Notes under the pieces: model-generated
What the model saw: only the letters and a program-made list of their open reading frames with translations
What the model was told of the DNA's origin: nothing
Databases searched by the model: none
Shown: positions 16,395 through 24,775 of the stretch, in pieces
How the letters are laid out: every line of letters begins with the position of its first letter
Numbering within the stretch: position 1 is the stretch's first letter
Program-made: the position numbers and the translations under genes
Assembly (NCBI RefSeq): GCF_004346185.1
Contig: NZ_SMAI01000005.1
Span: 186,001-250,000 of the forward strand
Direction: 5' to 3'
Length of the DNA: 64,000 nt
Source: Aquabacter spiritensis
Lineage (GTDB): Bacteria; Pseudomonadota; Alphaproteobacteria; Rhizobiales; Xanthobacteraceae

Positions 16395-17138
16395 TCAGCC
16401 CTTGTCCGCCCGCAGCGCGTCGAGGTCCCGGATCAGCATCTTGCCGCGTCGCGCCTCGATGATCCCGGCCGATTGCAGCCGCTTCAACCCGGCCGTCACC
16501 CATTGCCGGCTGGCGCCGACCATATGGGCGATTTCCTCCTGGGTGATGGTGAGCGAAATCTCGGTGCCGTCGGCGCCGGGGGTGCCGTACATCTCCGCGA
16601 GGTGCACGAGCAGCCGCGCCACCCGTTCGCTGGCGGAGCGCGTCCCGAGCATCTGCGCCATGGCGGCGTAGCAGCGCCCCTTGAAGGCCATCGCGTCGAT
16701 CAGGCCGAGCGCGAGATTGGGGATGCGCCCGCACAAGATGCGCAGCGCCGGGCTCGGCAGGAAGATCAGGCTGGTGTCGCGCACCGCGATCGCGGACCAC
16801 ATATTGGCATTCTGCCCGAACACGTCGGGGCCGCCGATGAAATGGCCGGCGAACCAATAGGCGCGGGTGATCTCGCGGCCGGAGGGCGCGACGAAGAACA
16901 CCCGCACCCCGCCGGAGCGGATGAAAAAGATGCCCTGCTGCGTCTCCCCCTGGCGGAACACCATGGCATGGCGCCGCGCCAGGCGCGGGGTACAGTGCGC
17001 GAGCACCTGGGTCTGCTCGCTCTCCGAGAGGCGAGCGAAGACCGAAGACTTGCGCTCGCTCAGATCCTCGCTGTCGGAGAGGATCAGCATGCGTTGCCGG
17101 TCGGGCGCGGCCGGGGCCGGGACGGACTGCGGCATCAT
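16395..17138 (-). CDS. Crp/Fnr-family transcriptional regulator (paralogue 2)
   Basis: This 247-residue paralogue of the 12106-12882 regulator has the same architecture. A beta-roll sensor carries FRQGETQQGIFFIRSGGVRVF and APSGREITRAYWFAGHF, and a winged HTH has recognition helix ASRQWVTAGLKRLQ. Shared words such as QMLGTRS and HMVGA place the two as recent duplicates or co-evolving partners. There is no FNR Cys cluster, and ligand-contact residues of true CRP are not obvious. It ends 108 bp before the DUF971-AprA-like operon, whose upstream region holds two palindromes. Upstream of its own start is CTTGGTCATTCC (17162-17173), nearly the same word as at 16339. Confidence 0.92.
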   Translation of the reverse strand: MMPQSVPAPAAPDRQRMLILSDSEDLSERKSSVFARLSESEQTQVLAHCTPRLARRHAMVFRQGETQQGIFFIRSGGVRVFFVAPSGREITRAYWFAGHFIGGPDVFGQNANMWSAIAVRDTSLIFLPSPALRILCGRIPNLALGLIDAMAFKGRCYAAMAQMLGTRSASERVARLLVHLAEMYGTPGADGTEISLTITQEEIAHMVGASRQWVTAGLKRLQSAGIIEARRGKMLIRDLDALRADKG

Positions 17139-17218
17139 GGGCGACCTGCCTGGCGATGGAGCTTGGTCATTCCCGGATGGCTAGCAAGTTCCGCGCCACG
17201 GCCCGCGGTCTGCCCCGC

Positions 17219-18379
17219 CTAGCGCGCCCGGAATGGCCGGTTCAGCTCCAGCACCCGCTCGGACGGCGCGTACCAGCCCTGGGGCGCATGGCTGTCGTCG
17301 TGGAGATAGCAGCGCACCCGCACCAAAGGCGAGCCGTCGGTGAAGGTGAAGTGCCGGCTCATCGGCGGGCAGGTGACGAAGGAATGGTATTTCGAGAGCT
17401 GCGCGCAATTGACGAAATTCGTGCCCCAGCGGCGCTCGACATGGCTGCGCCCGCTCACCACGTCGTCGGGAAAGGTGTGGGTGTGGCCACCGAGCCAGAT
17501 GTCGACCGCACCCGGATGCGCCGCGAGATAATGCTCGAACTTCTGCGCCTTGGGCGTATCGTCGACGAAATAGAGATAGGACGCGCCCTCCGGCACCCCG
17601 TCGACGCCGTGATAGCGCCCGTGCCGGTAACGCCCGTCCGGATAGCGCGACAATCCCTCGAAATCGCCCGATGCGACCGTGGTCTCGCGCAGCATGTGGT
17701 GGTGGCAGCTGATGACGATGTCGCCGTCCGCCGCCGCCACCTGGGCCTGCCACCAATCCCAGGTCTCCCCCGTGACCGCCCCCGCCGGGGAACCGCCGCC
17801 GAACTCCTGCCGCCCCACGGGATAGGGCAGATCGTTGCGGTCGCTCATCATCAGGAAGCGGATATTGCCGACTTTGAAGCTGTAGCGGTCCCATTCGCCT
17901 TCGATCGGATAGGGGCGCTTGGCCTTGTCGACGCCCGAGGTCTCGGGAAACTCGCCCAGCGGGTCGACATAGGTGCGGAACCACCAATTGGCCGGCTTGC
18001 CCGCGCTCGACGGCGCCGCGCCGGGCGAGGCATCGTGATTGCCGGCGACCGGATAGATCTGCTCGCGGCGATGCCGCGTCAGCGCGCCATATTGGCGGAC
18101 CACTTCGACGCCTTGCGCATCGTCCGGCAGGTCCCAGCGCCCGGCATTGTCGCCGAGATCGAGCGCGACGTCCCAGCGGAACGGCGGACCGCCCAATTCG
18201 CCGCCCTCCTCCGACTGGCGCAAAGCGGTGGCGAGGCTTTCCGGATAACCCGCGGGGGGCGTGAAGGCCATGCCGTTGCGGATCGCGTCGGAGACGCATT
18301 TGTCGGTGGCGACATGGGCGTCGGAGAAGACCCAGAGATGGAACGTCTCGGCGACGGAGGCGGACGCGTCGTGTGTCAT
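17219..18379 (-). CDS. calcineurin-like metallophosphoesterase
   Basis: The 386-residue cytosolic enzyme carries the full two-metal motif set in order: DAH in VFSDAHVATD (near 19-21), LGDN (near 74-77), GNHD in VAGNHDASP, the lone His in SCHHHM, and GGHTHTFP. These ligands predict a dinuclear metal site. The family hydrolyses phosphomono- and diesters, and the substrate cannot be inferred. It lies between the importer 2 binding-protein gene and crp2, on the same strand, with gaps of 117 and 80 bp. It is therefore part of the sulfur-like gene block by position, though nothing in AprA chemistry requires it. Confidence 0.92.
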   Translation of the reverse strand: MTHDASASVAETFHLWVFSDAHVATDKCVSDAIRNGMAFTPPAGYPESLATALRQSEEGGELGGPPFRWDVALDLGDNAGRWDLPDDAQGVEVVRQYGALTRHRREQIYPVAGNHDASPGAAPSSAGKPANWWFRTYVDPLGEFPETSGVDKAKRPYPIEGEWDRYSFKVGNIRFLMMSDRNDLPYPVGRQEFGGGSPAGAVTGETWDWWQAQVAAADGDIVISCHHHMLRETTVASGDFEGLSRYPDGRYRHGRYHGVDGVPEGASYLYFVDDTPKAQKFEHYLAAHPGAVDIWLGGHTHTFPDDVVSGRSHVERRWGTNFVNCAQLSKYHSFVTCPPMSRHFTFTDGSPLVRVRCYLHDDSHAPQGWYAPSERVLELNRPFRAR

Positions 18380-18496
18380 GGTCGGGTTCCGGGGAGGGGT
18401 GCGGGTGCAAGGGGCCGTCTCCCGGCCCGTCGGCCGGAAGCGTTTGAAGAGGCGGGCGGGGACATCGAAGCGGCGATCAGGCGCCGGCGAAGCGGA

Positions 18497-19438
18497 TCAG
18501 CGAAAGAGCTGACCGAAATCCACCTTGGATCTGATCATCTTGTAGTCGTAGGCGTCGGTCGCCCATTTTTCGATCAGCGCGCGGGACGCCGGCGTCACCT
18601 GGATGTCGATGTCGGAGAGCGACTTGGCCGCGTAGTTGGGATCGTCCTTGGAGACCTCCATGACGATCTCCGGCGCGATGCGCAGGGACGCGCCGAACCA
18701 GGTCGCGGCCTGTTCGTGATGCTGTGAGATGTAGAAGATCGCGCTGCGCAAAGCGGCGAGATACTTCTCCAGCGCCTTGGGATTGTCCTGGATATATTTG
18801 CTCTTCACGATCGAGACGAAGCGGAAGGGCCAGGTGTGGAGGATCCGCGCGCCGGACTGCTGCTGCAGCCGCAGCACCTGGGGCTGGCGGATCACCACCG
18901 CGTCGACCGAAGCATTGGCCAAGGCCGTGACGAGTTCGGACGGCGCGATATTGATCAGGGACACCTTATCGGCGAGGCCGGTTTCCTTCAGCCAGACCAG
19001 GGTATCGAGATGGGAATCCGAGCCGAACGAGACGCCGACCTTGCGCCCGGCGAGGGCCGCAGGCGCCGTGACGGGGCTGTCCTTGGCGACCATCAGGGAA
19101 TGGCTGGACTGGCCGAGCATTGCGACGATCTTCACGTCGCCGGGCAGTTTGGCGGCGTAGGACGTCACCGGCATCAGGCTCGTCACCACGGCGTCGATCG
19201 AGCCGGCGGCCAGCGCCTCCATCATCGGCGGGCCGTATTGGAACGCCGCGAAGGTGGCGTCGAGCCCGGCTTCCTTGGCGATCCCCGCTTTCTCCATCGT
19301 CACGACGATCTGCCCGTTCATCCCGCTCGGAAAGGCGATGCGGATCGGGTCGTCCGCGGCCGCCGCGGGCCCGGTGCCGAAGGAGAGACAGAGGGCGGCG
19401 AGAACGGCCGCACGGCAAAGCTGGACTGGCTTGATCAT
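18497..19438 (-). CDS. ABC substrate-binding protein, SsuA/NMT1 type (importer 2)
   Basis: The periplasmic protein has 313 residues and a Sec signal peptide (1-28, ending AAA). The binding-protein fold is of the nitrate/sulfonate/taurine family, with IRIAFPSGMNGQIV at the mature N-terminus, LAAGSIDAVV, and AALAGRKVGVSFGSDSH at the hinge. Unlike the importer 1 protein it has the normal length and no NosL-like tail. It is the third gene of an operon ordered ATPase, permease, binding protein, the reverse of importer 1. The different order and sequence suggest independent recruitment rather than simple duplication. Its ligand is unknown, and an oxyanion or sulfonate is a family-based guess. Confidence 0.92.
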   Translation of the reverse strand: MIKPVQLCRAAVLAALCLSFGTGPAAAADDPIRIAFPSGMNGQIVVTMEKAGIAKEAGLDATFAAFQYGPPMMEALAAGSIDAVVTSLMPVTSYAAKLPGDVKIVAMLGQSSHSLMVAKDSPVTAPAALAGRKVGVSFGSDSHLDTLVWLKETGLADKVSLINIAPSELVTALANASVDAVVIRQPQVLRLQQQSGARILHTWPFRFVSIVKSKYIQDNPKALEKYLAALRSAIFYISQHHEQAATWFGASLRIAPEIVMEVSKDDPNYAAKSLSDIDIQVTPASRALIEKWATDAYDYKMIRSKVDFGQLFR

Positions 19439-19460
19439 CTGCGCCTCCGGGGAATGAGTG

Positions 19461-20234
19461 TCAGGGGTGCTTCCAGGGCACCAGAACGCGTTTCTCGAGC
19501 ACTTCCAGGCCGATCGACATCACCGCGCCGAGCACGCCGATGACGCACATGCCGACCAGGACGAGGCCCGTCTCCAGCGCGAGGCGGTTGGCCTGGATCA
19601 TGTAGCCGAGCCCCGAATGGGCCGCGATCAGCTCCGCCGTCACCACCGCCATCCAGGACTGGCCGAGCCCGATCCTGAGGCCGGTGGCGATCATCGGCAT
19701 GGCGGACGGCAGATAGATGCGCACGAACAGCGCGCGCGGCCCCGCGCCGAGCGACCGGGCGGCATGGACGTGCTCGGGGCGGACCGAATGCCCGCCGGCA
19801 TAGGAATTGATGAAGATCGGGAAGAAGGCCGCGAGGGCGGTGATGAAATAGCTCGGCGGATCGCCGATCCCGAACCAGAGGATCGCGATCGGGATCCAGG
19901 CGATCGGCGGGATCGGCCGCAGGAAGGTGACGATCGGCGACAGCAGCAGGCCGACCGGGCGGGAGAACGCCATCAGGAGCGCGAGCGGCACCGCCAGGAC
20001 GGCCGCGATCGCGAACCCGCCCAGCACCCGCTTCATCGAGGCGGCGACGTCGGAAATCAGCGTCCCGTCCTCGAGCAGGGTGACCAATCCCTGCACCACC
20101 GCGGCCGGTTCGGGCAGCAGGACGGCATTGGCCATGCGGAAGGCGGCGAAGGTCCACAGGCCGAGGAACAGCGCGATGCCGGCAATCGCCCATCCCCATT
20201 TCTGGATCTGCTCGGGCCCGGGGAGGAAACGCAT
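19461..20234 (-). CDS. ABC transporter permease, SsuC/TauC type (importer 2)
   Basis: The permease has 257 residues from the ATG at 20234, where a GAGGGGG ribosome site overlaps the ATPase stop. An ATG at 20255 that would overlap the ATPase gene is the alternative. There are six predicted membrane segments. The family motifs VTFLRPIPPIAWIPIAILWFG and the ATPase-docking loop SLGAGPRALFVRIYLPSAMP are clear. It pairs with the ATPase at 20245-21111, and the binding-protein gene follows after 22 bp. Confidence 0.93.
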   Translation of the reverse strand: MRFLPGPEQIQKWGWAIAGIALFLGLWTFAAFRMANAVLLPEPAAVVQGLVTLLEDGTLISDVAASMKRVLGGFAIAAVLAVPLALLMAFSRPVGLLLSPIVTFLRPIPPIAWIPIAILWFGIGDPPSYFITALAAFFPIFINSYAGGHSVRPEHVHAARSLGAGPRALFVRIYLPSAMPMIATGLRIGLGQSWMAVVTAELIAAHSGLGYMIQANRLALETGLVLVGMCVIGVLGAVMSIGLEVLEKRVLVPWKHP

Positions 20235-20244
20235 CGCGGCCCCC

Positions 20245-21111
20245 TCAATGCCCATTGTCGGGGCGAAACACTTTGAGCGTCTCCTCACGGATCAGCTCGA
20301 AGATTTCGCCGCGATAATGGTTGAACAGCTCCGATTTGATGAGCGCGGCATCGCGGGGACGCGGCAGATCGATGCGCACCTCGCGCTTGATGCCGCCCGG
20401 CTGGGTCTTCATCACCACGACCCGGTCGGCCAGGAAGATCGCCTCGTCGATGTCATGGGTGACGAACACCACCGTGGTGTGGAATTGCGACCAGATCTTC
20501 AGCAGCTCTTCCTGCATGATGGAGCGGGTCTGCGCGTCCAGCGCGCCGAACGGTTCGTCCATCAGAAGGACCGGGGGATAGGTGGCGAGGGCGCGGGCGA
20601 TGCCGACGCGCTGCTGCATGCCGCCGGACAGGCTCGCCGGCCACGCACGGGCATGCTTGTCGAGCCCGACCAGCGACAGGAAGGTGCGGGCGGTCGACAG
20701 CGGGTCGCCATGGCCCAGCATGCGCGGGCCGAAGGCGACATTCTCGATCACGGTCATCCAGGGGAACAGCGAATGCTGCTGAAAGACGATGCCGCATCCC
20801 GGATTGGGCCCCTTGACCGGGGCGCCGTCGATGGTCAGCGTGCCGGAGGTCGGCTTGATGATGCCGGCGATCAGATTGAGCAACGTCGACTTGCCGCAGC
20901 CGGACGGCCCGAGCAGCGCCAGGAATTCGCCGGGGCGCACGTCGATGTCGAGGCTTTCGAGCGCGGTCACGGGGCCGGAGCGCGCCGCGAAGGTCATGGC
21001 GAGGCCGCGCCCCTCGATGCGGCCCTGCCCGTCGGGCCGCCGCTCCGTCGCCGCCACGGGGCTCCCGCCGACCGCCCGCTCGCGCGGCTGCCTGAAGGCC
21101 AAGATGCTCAT
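20245..21111 (-). CDS. ABC transporter ATP-binding protein, nitrate/sulfonate type (importer 2)
   Basis: The ATPase has 288 residues from the ATG at 21111. A GGAGGGAG ribosome site 8 bp upstream decides this start over an in-frame ATG at 21186. Motifs: Walker A GPSGCGKST, Q-loop VFQQHSLFPW, signature LSGGMQQR, Walker B VLLMDEPFGALD, and H-loop VTHDIDEA. A C-terminal stretch (ELFNHYRGEIFELIREETL) matches the equivalent tail in importer 1. It is the first gene of the importer 2 operon, and its promoter must lie in the 414-bp region at 21112-21525. Confidence 0.94.
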   Translation of the reverse strand: MSILAFRQPRERAVGGSPVAATERRPDGQGRIEGRGLAMTFAARSGPVTALESLDIDVRPGEFLALLGPSGCGKSTLLNLIAGIIKPTSGTLTIDGAPVKGPNPGCGIVFQQHSLFPWMTVIENVAFGPRMLGHGDPLSTARTFLSLVGLDKHARAWPASLSGGMQQRVGIARALATYPPVLLMDEPFGALDAQTRSIMQEELLKIWSQFHTTVVFVTHDIDEAIFLADRVVVMKTQPGGIKREVRIDLPRPRDAALIKSELFNHYRGEIFELIREETLKVFRPDNGH

Positions 21112-21525
21112 TCTCAGCTCCCTCCGGCCGCGAAGAGTCGCGCCGGCAAAAGGAGGATCACCCGCATCTTGCAGCGCACAAAGCAAGATCGGAATTGGAA
21201 TGACAAATAATTGCAGAACGGGGTGCCGGCGCCGCGGCGAGACCGGAAGGCGCGCCTAAAAAGCAATAAATTCAATATCTTATAGAAAAGACGCCGGCGC
21301 GGGCGCCCCGGCGCCGCCGCGTCCCAAGCCGCCGCCGAATGCCCTGCATCGCAGCGGCCCGGCCGGCGCGCCCGCCTTTACCCGCGCGCGTCAGCGGCGG
21401 CGCGGCGCACGCGCGCGGATCGGCCGACCCCGATGCGATGACCGAGACGATCGGGGAATCAGTCTCTCATTCCTTGGCGGAGAACGTTTTCCGACCGAAC
21501 GGAGATGCCGGGCGATCGGCGCGCT
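21112..21525. promoter_or_regulatory. intergenic region: importer 2 promoter and ftsY downstream
   Basis: This 414-bp region has no credible gene. Near the ATPase start are GAATTGGAA (21192-21200), matching the palindrome before crp1, and CAAATAATTG (21204-21213), resembling the palindrome at 16322. An AT-rich island (21257-21284, containing ATTCAATATCTTA, one mismatch from an IHF-type consensus) probably marks the promoter. The part nearer ftsY is GC-rich with short repeats. A near-palindrome GGAGAACGTTTTCC (21479-21492) lies 34 bp past the ftsY stop. No clear ftsY terminator was found. Confidence 0.45.
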
Positions 21526-22467
21526 CTAAGCCAGTCCCGCGATCGCGCGGGCGAAGTCGCGGGCGGCGAAGGGCTGGAGGTCGTCCTGCCCCTCGCCCAC
21601 GCCGACGAGATGGATCGGCAGACGGTGCTTCTCGGCGATCGCCACCAGGATGCCGCCGCGCGCGGTGCCGTCGAGCTTGGTCATGACGAGGCCGGTCACG
21701 CCGGCCACCTTGGTGAACACTTCGACCTGGGACAGCGCGTTCTGGCCCACGGTGGCATCGAGCACCAGGAGGACCGCGTGCGGCGCGCCGGGCTGGAGCT
21801 TCTTCACCACGCGCACCACCTTCTCCAGCTCGGCCATCAGCTCGGTGCGGTTCTGCAGCCGGCCCGCCGTGTCGATGAGGAGCACGTCGGCGCCCTCGGC
21901 GCGCGCCTGGGTGATGGCGTCGTGCGCCACCCCCGCCGCATCCGAGCCGGGCGGCCGGGCGATCACGGCGGCGCCGGTCCGCGCACCCCAGACCTTCAAT
22001 TGCTCGATCGCGGCGGCGCGGAACGTGTCGCCGGCCGCCAGCATCACCTTCAGCCCCTCGGCGCGCCATTGCGACGCCAGCTTGCCGATGGTCGTCGTCT
22101 TGCCCGATCCGTTGACCCCGACCATGAGGAGAATGAAAGGTTTTTGGCTGCGATCCACGATGAGGGGCGTCGCAACCGGCGCGAGGATGGTCTCGACCTC
22201 GTCGGCGATCAGCCCCCGCACGTCCTCGGGCGCGATCATCTTGTCGTGCCGGCCCTTGCCGACCTTCTCGACGATCCGCGCCGCGACCGGGCCGCCGAGA
22301 TCGGCGCGGATCAGGAGGTCTTCGAGGTCCTCCAGCGTGGCGGTGTCGAGCTTGCGCTTGGTGACGAGGTCGGTGATGCCCTGGGTCAGGCTGCTCGCGG
22401 TGCGGGAGAGCCCGCTGGCGAGCCGGCTCCAGAAGCCCTTCTTTCCGCTGTCCTGGGTGTCGCTCAT
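21526..22467 (-). CDS. ftsY: signal recognition particle receptor FtsY
   Basis: The 313-residue GTPase docks SRP-ribosome complexes at the inner membrane. Its A domain is short, as usual in alphaproteobacteria, and is followed by the helical N domain (ATLEDLEDLLIRADLG). The G domain has P-loop GVNGSGKTTT, DTAGR, TKLDGTARGG and GVGEGQDDLQPF. The start at 22467 is preceded by mtaB, whose stop lies 3 bp upstream. With dapF it forms the run dapF-mtaB-ftsY, a common arrangement in this bacterial order. Confidence 0.97.
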   Translation of the reverse strand: MSDTQDSGKKGFWSRLASGLSRTASSLTQGITDLVTKRKLDTATLEDLEDLLIRADLGGPVAARIVEKVGKGRHDKMIAPEDVRGLIADEVETILAPVATPLIVDRSQKPFILLMVGVNGSGKTTTIGKLASQWRAEGLKVMLAAGDTFRAAAIEQLKVWGARTGAAVIARPPGSDAAGVAHDAITQARAEGADVLLIDTAGRLQNRTELMAELEKVVRVVKKLQPGAPHAVLLVLDATVGQNALSQVEVFTKVAGVTGLVMTKLDGTARGGILVAIAEKHRLPIHLVGVGEGQDDLQPFAARDFARAIAGLA

Positions 22468-22470
22468 GGG

Positions 22471-23763
22471 TCAGGCCGCAATCAGGCGCGCGCCGTCATG
22501 GCCGGCGATGCGCGCTTCGAGAAGGGTGCCGGGGGCCGCCGCACGGGCGAGACGAACCGGGGTGAAATGCTCGGTGCGCCCGCCGCCGCCGATCTCGACC
22601 AGGATCGAGCGGCGGGCGCCGACCGCCCCGCTGAGATGGCGCTGCAGCGCCTGCGCGCCTTTGTCCCGCAGTCGCCGGGCGCGGTCCTTCACCACCTCGC
22701 GCGGCACCTGCGGCATGCGCGCGGCGGGTGTTCCCGCACGGGGCGAAAAGGGGAAAGCGTGGACGAAGGCGAGGCCGCACGCCTCCACCAGATCGAGCGT
22801 ATTGCGGAACATGGCCTCGGTCTCGGTCGGAAAGCCGGCGATGAGATCGGCGCCGAACACCAGATCGGGCCGCAGCCGCCGCATCTCGTCGACCAGACGG
22901 AGCGCGTCGGCGCGGGCATGGCGGCGCTTCATGCGCTTCAGGATCATGTCGTCGCCGGCCTGGAGGGAGAGGTGCAGATGCGGCATCAGCCGCGGCTCCT
23001 CGGCCAGCGCGCGCATCAGCTCGGCATCGATCTCGACGGTGTCGATCGAGGACAGGCGCAGGCGCTTCAGGTCCGGCACGTGGCGCAGAATGGCGCGCAC
23101 CAGCCGGCCGAGCGTCGGCGCGCCGGGCAGGTCCGCGCCATAGGAGGTGAGATCGACCCCGGTGAGAACCGCCTCGGCATGGCCGGTTTCGACCAGACGG
23201 CGGATCTGCGCCACGATTTCGCCCATCGGCACCGACCGGGAGGGACCGCGGCCATAGGGAATGATGCAGAAGGTGCAGCGATGGTCGCAGCCGGTCTGGA
23301 CCTGGACGAAGGCGCGGGTGTGCCGGTCGAAGCCATCCACCATATGGAGCGCCGTCTCGCGCACCGCCATGATGTCGTCGACCGCGACCTTCGCCTCGTC
23401 GCCGAGGCCGAAATCGAGCACCCGGCGGGCGGCATCCCAGGTTTCGGGCGCGGCCTTCGCCCCATTGCCGACGACACGATCGACCTCGGGCATGGCCGCG
23501 AACGCGCCGGGCTCGGTCTGGGCCGCGCAGCCGGTGACGATGATGCGCGCTTCGGGCCGCTCGCGCCGCACCCGGCGGATGGCCTGGCGCGCCTGACGCA
23601 CGGCCTCCTGCGTCACGGCGCAGGAATTGACGATGACCGCGCGCTCGAGCCCCGCCGCACCGGCGGCGCGGCGCATCTGCGCGGAATCCAGGACATTGAG
23701 CCGGCAGCCGAACGTGATGATCTCGAACGGCTCCGTCGCCTCGGGCGGCGCGGCGGCGGTCAT
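22471..23763 (-). CDS. mtaB: tRNA t6A37 methylthiotransferase MtaB
   Basis: This radical-SAM methylthiotransferase of 430 residues makes ms2t6A37 in tRNA. The N-terminal UPF0004 domain supplies three cluster ligands (FGC, NSC, TGC). The radical-SAM cluster is CDHRCTFC (C-x3-C-x2-C). A TRAM domain closes the protein (RSILVEIGGGGRTEHFTPV). The first cluster motif reads ITFGCRLN, a MtaB rather than MiaB pattern. The ATG at 23763 overlaps the dapF stop (ATGA), so dapF-mtaB are translationally coupled. The open frame upstream belongs to dapF in another phase. Confidence 0.95.
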   Translation of the reverse strand: MTAAAPPEATEPFEIITFGCRLNVLDSAQMRRAAGAAGLERAVIVNSCAVTQEAVRQARQAIRRVRRERPEARIIVTGCAAQTEPGAFAAMPEVDRVVGNGAKAAPETWDAARRVLDFGLGDEAKVAVDDIMAVRETALHMVDGFDRHTRAFVQVQTGCDHRCTFCIIPYGRGPSRSVPMGEIVAQIRRLVETGHAEAVLTGVDLTSYGADLPGAPTLGRLVRAILRHVPDLKRLRLSSIDTVEIDAELMRALAEEPRLMPHLHLSLQAGDDMILKRMKRRHARADALRLVDEMRRLRPDLVFGADLIAGFPTETEAMFRNTLDLVEACGLAFVHAFPFSPRAGTPAARMPQVPREVVKDRARRLRDKGAQALQRHLSGAVGARRSILVEIGGGGRTEHFTPVRLARAAAPGTLLEARIAGHDGARLIAA

Positions 23764-24617
23764 GCGGCGTCCGCGAGCATGGCGGGCGTGAGGACGCCGG
23801 AGAAGTCGTGCGCGACCGGCCCCGTCATCACCACATGGCCGTCGGCCTCCCGCCACGCGATGGTGAGGTCGCCGCCCGGCAGCGTGACCCGGACCCGGCG
23901 CCCGGCGCGGCCGGTGCGCGCGGCGGCGACCGCGGTCGCGCAGGCCGCGGTGCCGCAGGCGCGGGTGCGCCCGGCGCCGCGCTCCCAGACATGGAGCAGA
24001 ATATGGTCCGGCGCCAGCATCTCGGCGAAGGAGATATTGGCCCGCTCGGGAAACAGCGGGTCATGTTCCAGCGCCGCGCCCGTCGCCGCGACGTCGACCG
24101 CATCGGCCATCGGCACGAAGAAGACGGCATGGGGATTGCCCATGCTCACGAAGCTTGCCGGCCCGAGGAGGTCGTATCCCGGCATGCGCACCGCCTCGGT
24201 GGCGCCGACATCGGACGCGAGCGGAATTTCGCGCCAGCCGAAATGAGGAACTCCCATGTCGACACTGACGCTGCCGTCGGGATGGACGGTGCAATCGAGC
24301 CGGCCGGCGGCACTCTCGAACACCGGGTGCATGTCGCCGGTGCGCGCCGCCTCCAGCGCCGCGATGCAGCGCGTGCCGTTGCCGCAGGCGCCCGATTCCG
24401 AGCCGTCGGAATTGAGGATGCGAACAGAGGCGGCGGCCTCCCCACCACGCGGCGGATAGAGCAGCATCGCCTGATCGAAGGGCAGGACACCCGGCCGCGC
24501 CAAGGCCCGGGCGGCGGCGGGCGTCACCTCCGCCGGGTCGTCGCGCAGGTCGAGCACCAGGATCTCGTTGCCGAGCCCGTTCATCTTCACGAAGTGGCGA
24601 CCCGCAAGACTCGGCAT
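23760..24617 (-). CDS. dapF: diaminopimelate epimerase DapF
   Basis: The enzyme interconverts LL- and meso-diaminopimelate for lysine and peptidoglycan synthesis. With the ATG at 24617 it has 285 residues, the normal length. The two catalytic thiols are C78 (SGACGNGTRC) and C221 (TRACGTAAC). The substrate-binding MGNPHAVFF is present. The N-terminus FVKMNGLGNEILVLD is canonical. The frame stays open for 66 codons upstream without family similarity, so the shorter start is chosen. It is the first gene of dapF-mtaB-ftsY. Confidence 0.96.
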   Translation of the reverse strand: MPSLAGRHFVKMNGLGNEILVLDLRDDPAEVTPAAARALARPGVLPFDQAMLLYPPRGGEAAASVRILNSDGSESGACGNGTRCIAALEAARTGDMHPVFESAAGRLDCTVHPDGSVSVDMGVPHFGWREIPLASDVGATEAVRMPGYDLLGPASFVSMGNPHAVFFVPMADAVDVAATGAALEHDPLFPERANISFAEMLAPDHILLHVWERGAGRTRACGTAACATAVAAARTGRAGRRVRVTLPGGDLTIAWREADGHVVMTGPVAHDFSGVLTPAMLADAA

Positions 24618-24775
24618 AGAACCCGACCATCCTCCGAAGGCACCATCTTGGGAACCGGCGCCCGCAGCCTTATATGGCGGTCGTGGGTTCGCGCGCCACC
24701 CCCCGCCCCGGCTGGTATGCGCCTCGCACGAAGCTTGATAAGGATAAAAGGGGCCTGCGGACGAAAGACGAAAAG

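Noticed and set aside
24618-24720. tRNA-like sequence upstream of dapF (plus strand GGTCGTGGGTTCG, typical of a variable/T-arm)
   Set aside because: The T-loop lacks the conserved A58 and its closing pair, and no matching anticodon arm or acceptor stem can be built. At best it is a degenerate fragment.
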